The notes under the pieces: generated by a model
Told to the model about the DNA's origin: nothing
Seen by the model: only the letters and a program-made list of their open reading frames with translations
The model's database searches: none
Program-made: the position numbers and the translations under genes
Origin: Callaeas wilsoni
Lineage: Eukaryota; Chordata; Aves; Passeriformes; Callaeidae
Assembly: GCA_013398955.1 (NCBI GenBank)
Contig: VWPU01010328.1
Coordinates: 186,001 to 250,000, forward strand
Direction: 5' to 3'
DNA length: 64,000 bases
Part shown: positions 26,258-39,306 of the stretch, piece by piece
Layout: the number at the start of each line of letters is the position of its first letter
Position numbering within the stretch: position 1 is the stretch's first letter

Positions 26258-26408
26258 CCCTTCTATTAGCTCAGCTGGTTAGAGCAAGGTGCTAATATCA
26301 GCAAGGTTGCAGGTTCAATCCCTGTACCTGCTATTCACTTAAGAGTTGGACTCAATGATCTTTGTGGGTCCCTTCCAACTCAGAATATTTTGTCATTCTG
26401 TGATCCTA
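26258..26408 (+). mobile_element. tRNA-Ile-derived SINE with CR1 tail (TguSINE1-like)
   Basis: The head is a recognisable tRNA-Ile (anticodon AAT): D stem GCTC/GAGC, A box TAGCTCAGCTGG at 26267-26278, anticodon loop CTAATAT, T stem GCAGG/CCTGT and B box GGTTCAATCC at 26312-26321, an internal RNA polymerase III promoter. The tail from about 26343 is a CR1 3' end, 'ggactcaatgatctttgtgg' through CATTCTGTGATCCT, the part a CR1 reverse transcriptase would recognise. This fusion matches the architecture described for TguSINE1 of passerine birds. The acceptor stem does not pair, so it is not a working tRNA. The assignment to TguSINE1 itself is from memory and not searched. Confidence 0.88.
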
Positions 26409-29400
26409 TTTTAATTGCAAAGAGGCTGAAACACCCGACTGTCCACACAGAGCAAGCACCTCCTCTCGCTCTGACAAAGCCCAGCTATGCAGGACTAAGG
26501 CATCCTGTGGTGCCTGCTGAGGAACAAACATTTTTGCTGTGCCATCATACACTCCCACTGAGAAACCAGGGATCTCCAGGATCCTACCAGCATACAAGTT
26601 AGTTTGCTGTTTGACCTTGGCTGCAGGACAGCTGCACTTCCCAAGCAGGGCTGCTTAAGAGCTGGGCAGAGGAAGGGAGGACAGCCAGACACAGACTGCT
26701 CTTCTGCATCAGGCACCCTTGGCAGCCCACCTGTATGGGGGAGGTTTGGATCAAGAGCACATTAGAAACTGTCCTCAGCATTCCTCACCAGTGACAGAAA
26801 AAAAAGGAGTCAGAGGAAGCCAACACTTCCTCCAAGATGTGGTGGCACATGACTGTTCACCTCCTGACCAGGCATCATGAACAACCAGTAGTCCCAGGCC
26901 AAGGAACCCAGCACCCTTCATCAGCACTGCCCCACTGCAATGCACACAGGGCAAATGAAATGCAATAGGACATGCAAGACAGGGACAGAAAAAAGTGATG
27001 GCAGTATGCACAGAGAGCGAGATGAGGTACAACAAGGGATGCAGGGAGGCAGAGAGACCCTGACAGAGGTGGGAGGCACGGGCCAGCCCCAGCCTCCAGC
27101 TGCTGCTGGAGCAGTGACAGGAACAAGCAGATTTCAGCAGCAGGGATCTCTAATCTGTCAGCAGCGCTCACGCCATGTGCTGCCACTCTGCACCAGCCTG
27201 ACGGCAGCGGGACACACCAACTAGTGGGAACATAATGAGCTGCTAACAAGACATGGGCCTAAAGGCTCCAAAAGGTCAAAAGTTACATGTGCTCCCTCAC
27301 TCTCCAAGTTTCTGAAAAGGGCAATTTCTGCATCCTTGCGAACATGCCACTTATACCTTCTTTCACCACTTCCCCAGCATTAAGCAAGTCCCAGCACTGC
27401 GCCTCCCACAACTGGAGCACTACAGGATTCAAAGGCTGGAGCAGGGCTTCCCAGCCAGCTGCCAAGCAGGGAAATGTAGCCCTGCCAAACCAAGAGAGAC
27501 AGAGCTCCTGTTTCTTAGTATGAGGGTAACTCGACAAACCTGTGAATGGAGAAAGAGCGATGCAAACGGTCCATTGTCCATCCCTGTCCTCAACTCCCTG
27601 ACTGCACTGTGTGAAGGTGTGTGACTCACTCAACTGGGAGACAACACAGAGTGGCTCCATTCCAATACCTGCCAATGACATATGATGATCCCTGTGTCTG
27701 GCGTGGAAGGTGATGGCTGCCGTTATTAGAGAGGAGAGTGCAGGAGGGTGGGTTGACAGAGACCAGAGAAACAAGGACAGGTGTTGCCTGGGCACTGTCC
27801 TTGGCACTGACCTGGGGAAAGCAGGTCCAGGGTGCTATGGTGGTGCTGCTGACAGCGACCAGGGTGACACAATAACCTGAAGGGGCACTGCACTTTTTTA
27901 GGGATATGCACAGCCCATGTGGTCTTGAGCTTCCAGGGAAGCAATTTGTTTGTACAACCCAACTGCAAGAACTTTCTCTGCTCACTGACTCACTGTTCGG
28001 GCATCTAAGTCCCAGCCGTTCCTAGTTTCTATTAGAGAAACGTGGCCATGTGAGAACAGAGCTTGCCCTGGTTGTTCCAGGGAAAAGAGTTTCCAAGCAC
28101 TCATCAAAGGTTCTTCTGCATTTCTTATCTGTTTGGCAAGGTAAAGCTACAGATGAATGTTACTTCACCCAGAGTTGAAGTGTCATGTCCAAACAATGCG
28201 CTGAGCAAGCCTGCCAGCTGTCTTCCTATTTGAAGAATCTGAGGTACAGAATTGAACCTAACTTTGTTTCCCTCTAAAAGTATTTCTTTCCAAAGGTGGT
28301 GTAATTCCACATTTGTACTTTAATTCCAAAGCAAATGCTCCACTGCACTTTTTATTAAAATGAAATCTGGTGTGTGCAGCCTGGTGGTAAATGAGAGACT
28401 ATTAAAGCCAATCAGTGGAGAACTCATTAGTAACCCTACAACAACAAACTAGTAGTTATGGCCCAGCATTCACAAGCAGCCATGACAACAAGTAGAAAGA
28501 ACCCAGGTCTCATTGAAGGCTATAATAAAACCACAGCTTATGTAGCCCAAAGACTGTGAATATCCATACAAAACAGCTGAGCTTCCATTCCTCAAATATG
28601 TGCCAGAAATTATATTCTTTTCTCATGACTCATCTCTGAATTCCACTCCTAAGAATACTCCTGTCATTTAGTTATTTCTTCCCATTTCTAAAATGTAATG
28701 AGAAGCACCAATCCAGAGCTCAAGGAAACCTGTCCCATCAATTAAAATAAAGAAATAAGCAGAAGGCTGCCTATAAACACATCCTCCTCTGCCCACTCAC
28801 TCCTCAGCAGCCATGGTGAAAGGAGAAAAGATGAGCTTTGCAGGATGCCTAGAAGCCTAGCAACTCTCCTAGGAAGGGCCAAGAGGTAAGAACTCCTCAT
28901 CTGAGCATTTCCTTCCCAACCTTTGAGATCTTCTCATACAGTAGAAAAGAGCAGAGCACACAGTGGTTCTGCTGGGTGCCCAGAAGACCAGATATTGGGA
29001 TAACTATAAACTTGGTAGACTGAAATGTTCAGACCAGATTTCCTTCTGGGACAAGGAAGGAATAAATGAATAGGTAATTATTACAAACAGAACAAAGAAT
29101 TATAGACCGTAATTGAACTGGGAAACAGCATTTGGATATTTGGACTCCAAATTACCACCTAAGCCTATTATCAGCATAAATTGAGATAAATCCCTCACTA
29201 GAGGAAAAATTCCTCAAAAATCATTCAAAAAGATAACTAACAAACCTTGCAGAACAAACCTCTCTCAAAGTATCATTTTACTACTCTTTAGCGGAGTTAT
29301 CAGCAGGTTCAGTTATTGGACAAAATCCAAAATGTTCAATGGTCGTGATCATACTTCTGCAGTTCCAGTCTAACACAAAAGAGAACCAGTTTCAAAACAG

Positions 29401-32400
29401 ACAGAAACAGTTGCTATGAGACCATTAGTGATACAAGAAGATGCAGACCAAACACCTACATTGTCAAGAAATGGCATTTAGATAACAGTCTGTCTTGTTT
29501 CTTTCTGAGCTTGCAGCCGTACTTCAAATAAAACTTTGTTTGCACAAGTTCTTGCAAAAATGAACAAGTGTCAGTGTAAAAAGGAGGAAAGATGTGGAGA
29601 ATCAGAACAACACTCAGCTCGTTTTCTCCTTACTCCATTATATACCCAGATCAACCACAGACACCATTTGATTTTAGCTGCATTCAGAACAACTGCTCTT
29701 TTAGAAAGATGAGGGAAAAAAGTAAGAAATGGTCAGAGTTCAAAGGCAGATCTTGGGAAATGACTAATTCACAGTCTTAGTGTATAGTGTGTCCCAGCTG
29801 AACTAAATTACACATTTTTTAGTTGGATGTGTCACTCTCCAAAGAATAAAATGGGAAAATTCCTTTATTGCACTGCCTCCCCTGCTATGGATTTGAAGTA
29901 AACTGGACCACTTCGGATTAGCTTCAAGAGTTTCTGAAACAGCAGCTACATGGTGATGCTTTATCTGAGATCACATACACATACACTTTGTCTCCCCAGA
30001 CATCAAGCCCACGTACATGCATTTCTCTATTCTGTGTAGCGGGGAACTGTAAGTTGCAGATGGCTGAATATAGTATTGCTGGGTCCAGAGCAAGGCTAAA
30101 ATTAGCTTTCCAGAATGTGCAGTCCAGTCCAAAATGAGCCAAACCATGTTCCAGAGCTGCAGGTATTGCTGCTACCCGGTGTGCACAGTGCACAAGTACT
30201 GTGGGATCCTAATAGGTGGAATGGGTTAGGGAAAGTATGAAGAAGCCAGGTCTGCAGAATCTGTAACATCCTGGACAGACAAAGCATATCAGGAGAGGTT
30301 TAAAGCTTAGCACATAGTAAATTCCCGCAAATTCAATGGAACTTGGAGGTATGGACACAGATTACAGCTATTAATCTCTGTGGGTTTTGGCTCAGTGAGG
30401 TGAACTCACATCTTCACGACTGCTTCTTTCCACATCTTGTGCTTCTCCTCTACCTCTCCTCCTGAACAGACATCAGGCATGAGGCTGAGCTTGAAGCCAT
30501 CCGATTTCTATTGAACCCTTGGATTTGTAAAAGCAATTACTTATTTCAGACACCACTAGATTTTAAACTTCATAAGGTGCCTGAAAGTAATTTGACTTTA
30601 ATAAAAAACTAAGCACCCAACCCACCGAAGTCAAACATTTTAACCATCTCACTTGGAAATACAGAGAAGGTGGAAACATGGGCAGGTGGGGGGGAAAGGA
30701 GGCAGGGTCAGAACCCCCTCACAGGCTAGTACCATGTGAGGCAAAGTGAATATTTACACGGTGCTCACAAGTAACTGCAAAAGTATAATTATTTCTGAGT
30801 TAACTCAGAGGTGCCTGCAGCAATCTACACAGTGGCAGAACAGAGCTTGGCACGGACTAATTGACTGTGCCTCTCAGTGAGACTGATATCAATACCCAGA
30901 CTAAGCTGGGTGTATCTACACTTATTGGCACTCACTCCTGTGAATGCTGTACCCAAAGCAGATAAGGGAGCAGAAACAGCATGATTTGGGCCATGAAGGT
31001 AAAAAGAAAACTAGGATCTTCAAAAGTGACAAGAACTGCTTTCCATGTGGGACGCCCAGGCATATCTACACGGCACAACAGGACTGTCACATCTACACTC
31101 AGGATCTTGTCTCTGAGCTGGCGACTTCTAAACAATGCAAAAAGGTGCTATGCAGAGAGATTATGCTGGGTCCTTGAAGCAGCGTAGCTATGTGGGTATG
31201 ATGTTATGCATAGGCTAACAGAGTGTCAGCAGAACTCATTAGCAGAACGTCTCTGCAGAACGCTGCATCACATAGCAGGGAACGTTTTGTTTTCTAGATA
31301 ACTCCTGAAAAGGCACAATAGAGCTCCCCCCAAAATCCCTCTTCGCTTGGAAAGGTAGAACAAAAGCTTGCCTTGATGTTACTTCTCATTACTTTGTATA
31401 CACTAAATATATTTTCCCTGCTTAATTGTTCCAGTGATGACTCAAAAGAGCAGCAGAAAAAACCCTCACTCCTAAGCCTTGCTGGGACGAAAAGAGATAA
31501 AAGCTTTGGGCACCTTTGGTAGTTTCAAGGCCTACATAGAGAAAAAAAACAGCATGGGGAAGAGGAAGTAAAAGCAGTAAGACTTGGTAATATGCCAATG
31601 GATCATAGAGACAAAGAACAAATAGCAATATAGGTAATATATTGGGCCAAAGAATAAAGTTCTCTTACAGTCCCCAACATTCAGGAAAAGCAAAAATCTG
31701 CTTGCTTTTCCTCTAGTCCCTCTATCTGCCTAGTACAGTTGACAGTGAGGGGTCACAGCATGCAGACCAATCCATCACATTCGCACTGCTCAATGATTCA
31801 ACATGACAAATGAACAAAGACACTGAGCTCTGTGTGGCCTGATGGCTACTGCCTGGATTCTCCTTGTCCCACCACAAAGGATCTAACACGTCCAAGGATT
31901 TTATATCTAAAACATTGGACAGTGACAGCTGAGCAGGTCAGGGGGCATCTGGATTCCACGTCTAATTATCTGGGTTGCTTTGCTACACTCTAAAACTCCA
32001 TCTGGGACAAAAAGGAACATTATTAATCAGAGTGCTGTTCTAGAGGTTGTTCCACCACAAGCTTCCTCTATGCCCTTAAACAGATGTCTTAGCACTGTTT
32101 CTTAGGAAAACCTGGATTTGGATAAAAAGATGTTTATTCAAACAGGTTTTCTCTATGTTTAAATAAGCTTTTCAATTTTGAAAACCTTGCTGTTCTAATC
32201 GAGGTACTAGGCTTTCTGCATAAGGTACGTAAGAGAGAATGGTACCCAAAACACCCAACAGACAACAGCCAATGAAGTGCCAAAGTGCAGGGTGACAGCA
32301 CAAACCCTCCTCTGAGGTAAACCAGATTCTTAAAACATCCAAGGTTTTTAAGGCTTCGAGTATGAAGCAGAATCTGAGCAGAGTTGATGGCTCTAACTCT

Positions 32401-32983
32401 TTTTGCGGCTCTAGTTCTCCACATCTCTTTGCACTTCCTTCTCTCCTGTAATTTAGGGCTAATGACCAGCAGAAGGACACTTGGTGTTCAGACAACAGTT
32501 GCCATGAAACTATTCCAGGTAGGTTACACAACCATCACCTATAAGGGACACCTGTTCACATAGTGCTAGTGCCTGGAACAGAAGCTGGTGCCTTCTAGGC
32601 TTCAACACAAACATTCCCACTGCTTGCAGCAAGAACCCACCTGAGAGTTGCAGACCCAGTCATGCAAGGACACTCCAAGAAGCTCAGTGCTGTTATGAAA
32701 GCAAAAATTCGTGCATTGAGAGGGTATATTTCTGCACTATGCCTTCATTATTCCTTTTCCTCGTGCTGACTTGCCCTCTGTGTTGTACGAAGGCTTTCTA
32801 AGGGGGTGACAACACTGGCACTCATGATGCTCAGCAACATGGGTCCCACCCTCAGCTCACCTCCCCTGGCCCAGGTTCTGGCCAACACCACCTGCTGCCC
32901 CAAAGCACCACATGCCCTAGCAGAAATATTTTGGTATCAGAGGTCATCTTTGACTGCCCTTCTGTAAGGCTGGCCTAGCTCTT
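26409..32983. other. Intronic DNA, unique
   Basis: No transposon recognised in 6.5 kb. A 174-codon open frame on the minus strand (27283-27807) is not similar to any protein I know and sits in moderately GC-rich sequence; I treat it as chance. The GRIN2B donor closes the segment. Confidence 0.55.
32498..32510. promoter_or_regulatory. Weak X-box-like motif
   Basis: GTTGCCATGAAAC on the plus strand is GTTTCATGGCAAC on the other, one base deleted from the exact motif at 47593. It is about 480 bp past the GRIN2B donor. Low weight on its own. Confidence 0.2.
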
Positions 32984-33590
<607 letters not shown>

Positions 33591-33640
33591 CTAGAATAGG
33601 AAGTCAAAGAGAGGAAGAGAGAAAAAGAGAAAACAAGAAT
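33591..33640 (-). other. GRIN2B: Splice acceptor and polypyrimidine tract of the GRIN2B exon
   Basis: On the minus strand the exon is preceded by TTCCTATTCTAG, with the AG at 33592-33591. Upstream is an almost unbroken pyrimidine run of about 35 nt, seen on the plus strand as the purine run 33606-33634. This is a strong U2-type acceptor. The phase-0 junction before Asp138 matches the known GRIN2B exon boundary at coding position 412. Confidence 0.93.
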
Positions 33641-34020
33641 AGGTCAAAGGAAATAAACAGCATTCCTAGTCAATCCATTGAGCATAAAGGGGTAGACACA
33701 CAGTCAGAATCTTACTTCATATCTTGGCCAGAGCTTAAAGATTTTAAACTTTTTAAAATTTAAGTGAAGCAAGTGAGAAGGAAGTAAAATCCTTTTTATG
33801 GCAAGCTGTCCTTACTTTATTTTTAAAGGTTGCCAAAATTACTTAAAGGTTTCAACTGTTAGGCCTGATTCTAACAGACAGAGAACAAGTGGTACACAAG
33901 TGAGGACAGAAAAACAAAATATGTACAAAATATTTCCATGAAATCAAGAGCTTTAATCGCAGCATTATCGTAACCATATATGTAGCATAAACAGGATATA
34001 CAGCAGTCTCGATACTTATT

Positions 34021-34077
34021 TTTGGGACAGTCACTTGGATACTGAGTTTGGGACAGTCACTCTAGTTTGAGTATCCA
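34021..34077 (+). repeat. Short direct and inverted repeats
   Basis: The 15-mer TTTGGGACAGTCACT occurs twice with a 26-bp period (34021 and 34047), and the inverted pair TGGATAC/GTATCCA brackets the second copy. It is probably a replication-slippage product. Confidence 0.8.
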
Positions 34078-35070
34078 GACCAAAGTACAAATAGAGCAGG
34101 CAAAAGCATTGGGTACAAATAGCTCTGACAATCACTACTTCTAGCTCCTCTCAAAGCAAGCAGCAGCACAGAGTTCTACAACTCTGAAGGCTCAGTCTCA
34201 GAATAACATAAAATACATTAAAATTAAAAAAAGAGATTTCTAAACTATGAGGAGGCTTGTTCACACCATGTTTTATGAGCTGAGAAATGTCAGCTCAGTA
34301 TTTCTCTTGGTATTGCTCTCATATCCTTCTACCATACTAAGTTCATCTTTGCAAAAATCAGAACTTGTACCACTTTACAACCTCGAAGACTCCAAGGGAG
34401 TTTTATACAGATCTCAGCTCTCCAATGGCATAGTGTAAATCTTTTTTGTCCTGGGATTTCACCAGATACTAGGCTTTCAATTTATGACAGAGCCAGAAAA
34501 ATGCAAATCCCTGCTTTTGCCCAATTCATGCAGAAAAGGAATGGAAAAAAGTATTTGCCAATATGCTCTCTAAGGGATTTATCTTCTATCTTTTAAAAGC
34601 AATTGAAAACTCCTGCTGACTTCTGTAGAGTAGGATTAGATCATTAAAAAGAACCCAACTACAAATTTAAAAAAAAACAAACCTGCAGAATTAAAACTAT
34701 TTCTCTGTGTAGAGATCCCATTATACTAAGAAAGTTCTCCAAATCCAAACACTGCTTTTACTGCTTTTAGGAATGTGAACAGCCCCACCTTCTTTTAATA
34801 AGCCTAGAAAACTGGACCAGAGATACAAAAGGATGTACTCAGGAGTTTGAGACCTGGGAAAACTCATTGTGCCTCAAGACATTACCTCAAGATAGTCACA
34901 TTTAGAACAGCTCTCTACCAAATTAAGTCTCCTACAGCCTGGCACGTAAAGCTGTTTTTCAGCAGGGATGTAGTTAATCAATCATCAATTCATCCTTTAT
35001 TCATGGTTTTGATTACCTATAGCCATTTCCTATATTGACAAACTATGCTATAGCGCCACAACTCCAGGGG

Positions 35071-35108
35071 AAAGAAAAGAAAAAAAAAAAAAAAAAGAAA
35101 AAAAAAAG
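35071..35108 (+). repeat. A-rich microsatellite
   Basis: A run of 38 bases with only A and a few G, longest uninterrupted A stretch seventeen. It is not preceded by a recognisable retrotransposon, so I take it as a simple repeat and not a poly(A) tail. Confidence 0.9.
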
Positions 35109-36748
35109 CCTGATCCCATACCCAGCCTTAAGCCATTTGTTTCTCTTTCCTGAGCTCCCTATGGGTCACACCCTATATGAAAGAGTCCTTGCTCCCACAT
35201 CCCCATGCCTCTCTTATGAGGTTTGGTGATTAAACTCCATTCACTTCCTCCATACAGCTCGCCACCCACATGTGAAAGTTCTCTTAGGGCTGCTCTTTCC
35301 TTAGTGGAAAAATAAATGTATGCAAAAAGAAAAAGGAAAAGACAACAGCAACAAACTGAAGACAACTTTAAAAAAAACAAACAAAAAACAGGAGCAACAA
35401 CTGGAGCTGCTCAATACATGGAGAACACCTCATACTTTTTATCACTGGAATTCTCCTCCTCTCAGAACTGTGCTCAGGAAAAGAACCTACTTACTCTTCT
35501 AATAAAAATATACTTTATGTCTTTGAAGCTTATGAAGAAAATTAGAAAAGACAGAGAAAAAAATCAAACTATTGTCACAGCATCTGCCAGAATTTGAAAA
35601 AATCCTGAACAAGCATCTCCAACACCCTTCATTGCACAGTGCCTCTGAAAGCCACTTGTAGCAAACTGAATGCTAGAGTGCGAAGACTCAACCTTACTGC
35701 AACATGAAAAGGCAAGATAGCTACACCGATGACTAGTATTTATTTTTATATTGAGTTCAACAAGAGCCCTTCTATACTTATGCATAAGAGCCTCTGAATT
35801 GACTGCAATTTTTCACCATTTCTAGCAGAGAGTCCAAGATCTGAAGGGCCTGGTTATTGAATTACAGGAACATTTGACACACAGCATCTGGAAGTCTTGT
35901 CTGGTTGCTTCCTCAGCGACAAATAGGGGACACTGGACAGTAAATCCACTATTTTGAGGCTGCATACACACACTCTCAGGAGTTAGTAGGCATAATAGCA
36001 AGGTGCAGGAGGTAATGCCCTCCCAGTGATTTAAACAGGGTCAAGCTAAAACGCCTGCTGACAGTTCATTCCACATGAGTGCACGGCCTAACTGTCAAAG
36101 GGAACTGAGCCCCAAAGACTCAGGGAGAAAATTCGGAGCTCCACACTAACAAGAGTGTATCAGAACATCAAAAATCAATACACTAAATAGATAGCTTTAT
36201 CCCAACCGAGCAAAACAATTCCACTCCACTGAGAAATGTAAGCATCCCACCTTAAATCAAACAGCACAGGCCACTTGGCTGTGCATGCAATAATTGCTCT
36301 TGAGCAACTGTTGGTATTTCTATTACAGAACCAGCAAGAAGAGGCAACTTATATTCAAAATGAGAGCATTAAGGAGGTGCAAGCCAACCCAGATTTTGGT
36401 TTGCCAAGATGTCTCTTGGCACTTAATCACCCCAATAGCTGGCCTAGCCAAATGTTCTTCATTCCCTAACCAACTCAGCACTCAGAGAGGGGTGAAGAAG
36501 GAAGGGCAGACAACAGTAGAGAAGAAAGTGTCCCTCTCATAATAAATCAGGAGAAATGCTGATAGAGTTGGATAGAAATCTCAGTCACTGCCTTTTTTGG
36601 GGGACAAAAAGCAAACTAAGAAAAATGTCCAAAAGCCACAATTTCCTTCCCAAGCTTGTTTTTGGGCATGACTGATGGAAAGTCAAGGAAAAAGAGAAGG
36701 AGCTGAACTGATACAGAAGAGCAGGGCTATCGGAGTATGACTTTGACC

Positions 36749-36768
36749 TCACTGTAATGTTACAGTGA
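36749..36768. repeat. 20-bp perfect palindrome
   Basis: TCACTGTAA and TTACAGTGA flank a central TG; with 9-bp arms and a 2-nt centre it is a near-continuous dyad. It is at a scale at which chance occurrence in 64 kb is possible, so no function is implied. Confidence 0.85.
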
Positions 36769-39202
36769 AAGTTTTTTAATTAGGAGATAGATCTAAGATG
36801 GTTTTACCATTTTTACACACATATAACCTATAGAATCATTATTGCTTTATTACAGTCTAAAACTAAAAAGGAGTATTTTACCATTCCAGACATTATGGGT
36901 TTTTACAGAACATTGTAAGTTCCTATTTTTCTCCTGAAGAAATTTCACAGTTTCCACCTTCCTTTTTTACCTTGAAACAGCCAAAACATGGTTCAGCATT
37001 GCCACTGGGAGACAGATTTAAGTTTGGGCTAGGGATAGGTCAAGTTTTAATCAGAAGTCCCTAACACTGCACATCATTCAGGTGAAATCCAATCCCCTGG
37101 CTACAGGAAAAAGCTTGTCTTTCTCCTACAGCCCTTTCACCTGCGAGCTCAGGCTTTCCATAGCTACCTACTGCAAGAGACAGCAAGATGCTGCAGGGTG
37201 TCCCTCACACAGTCGGAAAGAGCAGAGGCTCCATTACAGGATCTCAACGCTTCCAGAGATCCCAGTACACCCCCACTGTCACCCTACAAGGTCAGGGATC
37301 TGTAGTTTGCAGAGCTGAGCTGGAGGTGGAGCTGATCAATTGACACAGCACCACTCCCCAGCTGACAGATGGCTTCCCACAGAAAATCTGCTCCGAGTTT
37401 ACCGATGGTGGGACAAGTATAGCCTCCTCCTCCTGCACGTTTAACCCCTCAAATAAGAAGGCTGGATTGCACATGGTGAAGGTACAAACACACTCACCAT
37501 GAAGCCTCCTCCTGGAGACTGGTGGCTAGTAAGTTCCTAGGTGGATGGAAGAGGGTTTGCAGAGGCAGGACAAGGTTTAGAGAACAACCAAGTACTGTCA
37601 CCAACACTTCTAAGTTCTTCAGGCTTGCAGACAGGCCAGGTCTGACCCACACCTCACTGAAGATGTAAGCCCTTGGCAAGGCTGCAGGTGACTCTCCCAG
37701 GAGCCCTTCTGCAGCTGCACCATTTGAAACCAATCACTGCCATTTAACGAGCCATTTACCTCAGATGTGGCAGGAGAGCTCCCCAGGGAGCTTTTCTCAC
37801 AAGTTCCTTCCTAACAGGCACTCTAGATTCCCCAGGCAAGCAAATGCAATTACTGCCTTACAAACAGCATCTTACTATCCAAAGCAAAACTGCTTCTCAG
37901 CATGGGGCAGACTGGGGAACATCCACAAAGCAGGGGAAAGCGAGATCCCCAAAAACAGTTGCAGTGGTCCACTCATGCTGAGGAACTGGCCAGGCTTCCA
38001 CTGAGCCATGGTACTGACTGCTGACTTGGCAAGTGAGGAGATCAGCATGCTATGTTTCCTCTGTGCAGCCTTCCTGAATGTAATCTGGTTCTGTGCTCCA
38101 TGCTCTGGTGTCTGGTCCATGAACACATTTTTGCTACTGGTGACAAGCTCCTTTAGCTTCAGTCAAAGTGCCAGACCCCACAAAGGCAAGGTGTGTCAAG
38201 TTATGCACAAAGAATTCAAGCAAGGAGCAAGTCCAGAGCGCTTGTTTGCTTCTAGGATTTTGAGAAATATACCATGTCATTGCAAAATGCCCTACTCTGC
38301 TGTCTCCACACAGGTGCAGGACAAATACAATTTGTGCTGCTAGGCTAGTAGCCCCTTTTTATTAGGCTTTTGGGAACATCTGTATATTTAACTCCACTTG
38401 CTCCTTCATTAAGCTTCCTGTGCAGCCATAATTTAACAACTGGGGTCTGCCCTTCCTTTTCAGCTCACAGAGAAGATCCTATCAGATCCTAATGACTCAA
38501 GCCACTATCACTTTCCAAAGCCCTCTTCTCATTTTCCTGATTTTTAAAAAAAGCCGTTAATGTGTCTTCAGTACAGTCTTGGTTTGCAAAATTACTCTAT
38601 GACCAACAGCCAAATCACCCAGGTCTGCCTCTTGTTTAGATTTCAGTCCTGTCTTCCACACAATTTGGGGGGGCAGAAAGGAGTGAGCAAGCACCAAATA
38701 ACTTCTGGGAAAACACAGGCTTTCATTTCCCTACCTATGTATTTTTTTCCTCAAAACTGAGACACCACTGTGTATCTACTTGTCGCAGTCCTGGTGGGAT
38801 ACTTGATTCACTGGGAGTTTTACTGCTCATGATGAGAAATGCCACAACAGTTCAACGTCTTATAATTAAGTTTTCTATATGACTGAGTCCCGTTTGTTAT
38901 AACATATCTGACAGGAAATCAGGATCTTTGTTGCTTAAGTGTTCATTTACTTCTGTTTATCTTACCACAAATCCATTACTGCCTCAGGCAAGCCTACAGT
39001 CAGGATCTTCTGTCTGTTTGGTTTTTTTCCTCCAAATTTAATTTTTTTATTTAGTTTTCAACAACTCAATACAATAAAACTCTGGCTTTTATATTACATG
39101 CTGTATCATGCTGTGTGAGTCCTTTCTTGAATGCTCGCAGTAGGGACTATGAGAACATGGCGACACTACAGACCTAATATTATGTCCTCCTGGTGGAATT
39201 GG

Positions 39203-39306
39203 CATCTAAAACAGAATCTCTGCATCTCTCACACACATACACACTCACACTTAGTATCCAAACAGCATCTCTGCATCTCACACACATATACGCACTCACA
39301 TTTCCA
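39203..39306 (+). repeat. 51-bp tandem duplication with CA-rich core
   Basis: Two imperfect copies spaced 51 bp apart each read 'aaacagMatctctgcatctc' followed by 'acacacatayacRcactcac'. It looks like a local duplication of a degenerate CA microsatellite together with its flank. Confidence 0.85.

Noticed and set aside
26260..26332. A functional tRNA-Ile gene
   Set aside because: D and T arms and both promoter boxes are present, but the acceptor arm (CTTCTAT against ACCTGCT) does not pair, the anticodon stem has mismatches, and a CR1 tail follows directly. It is the head of a SINE.
27283..27807. 174-codon minus-strand open frame
   Set aside because: No recognisable domain, no splice context and low-complexity composition; consistent with a GC-moderate stop-poor stretch.
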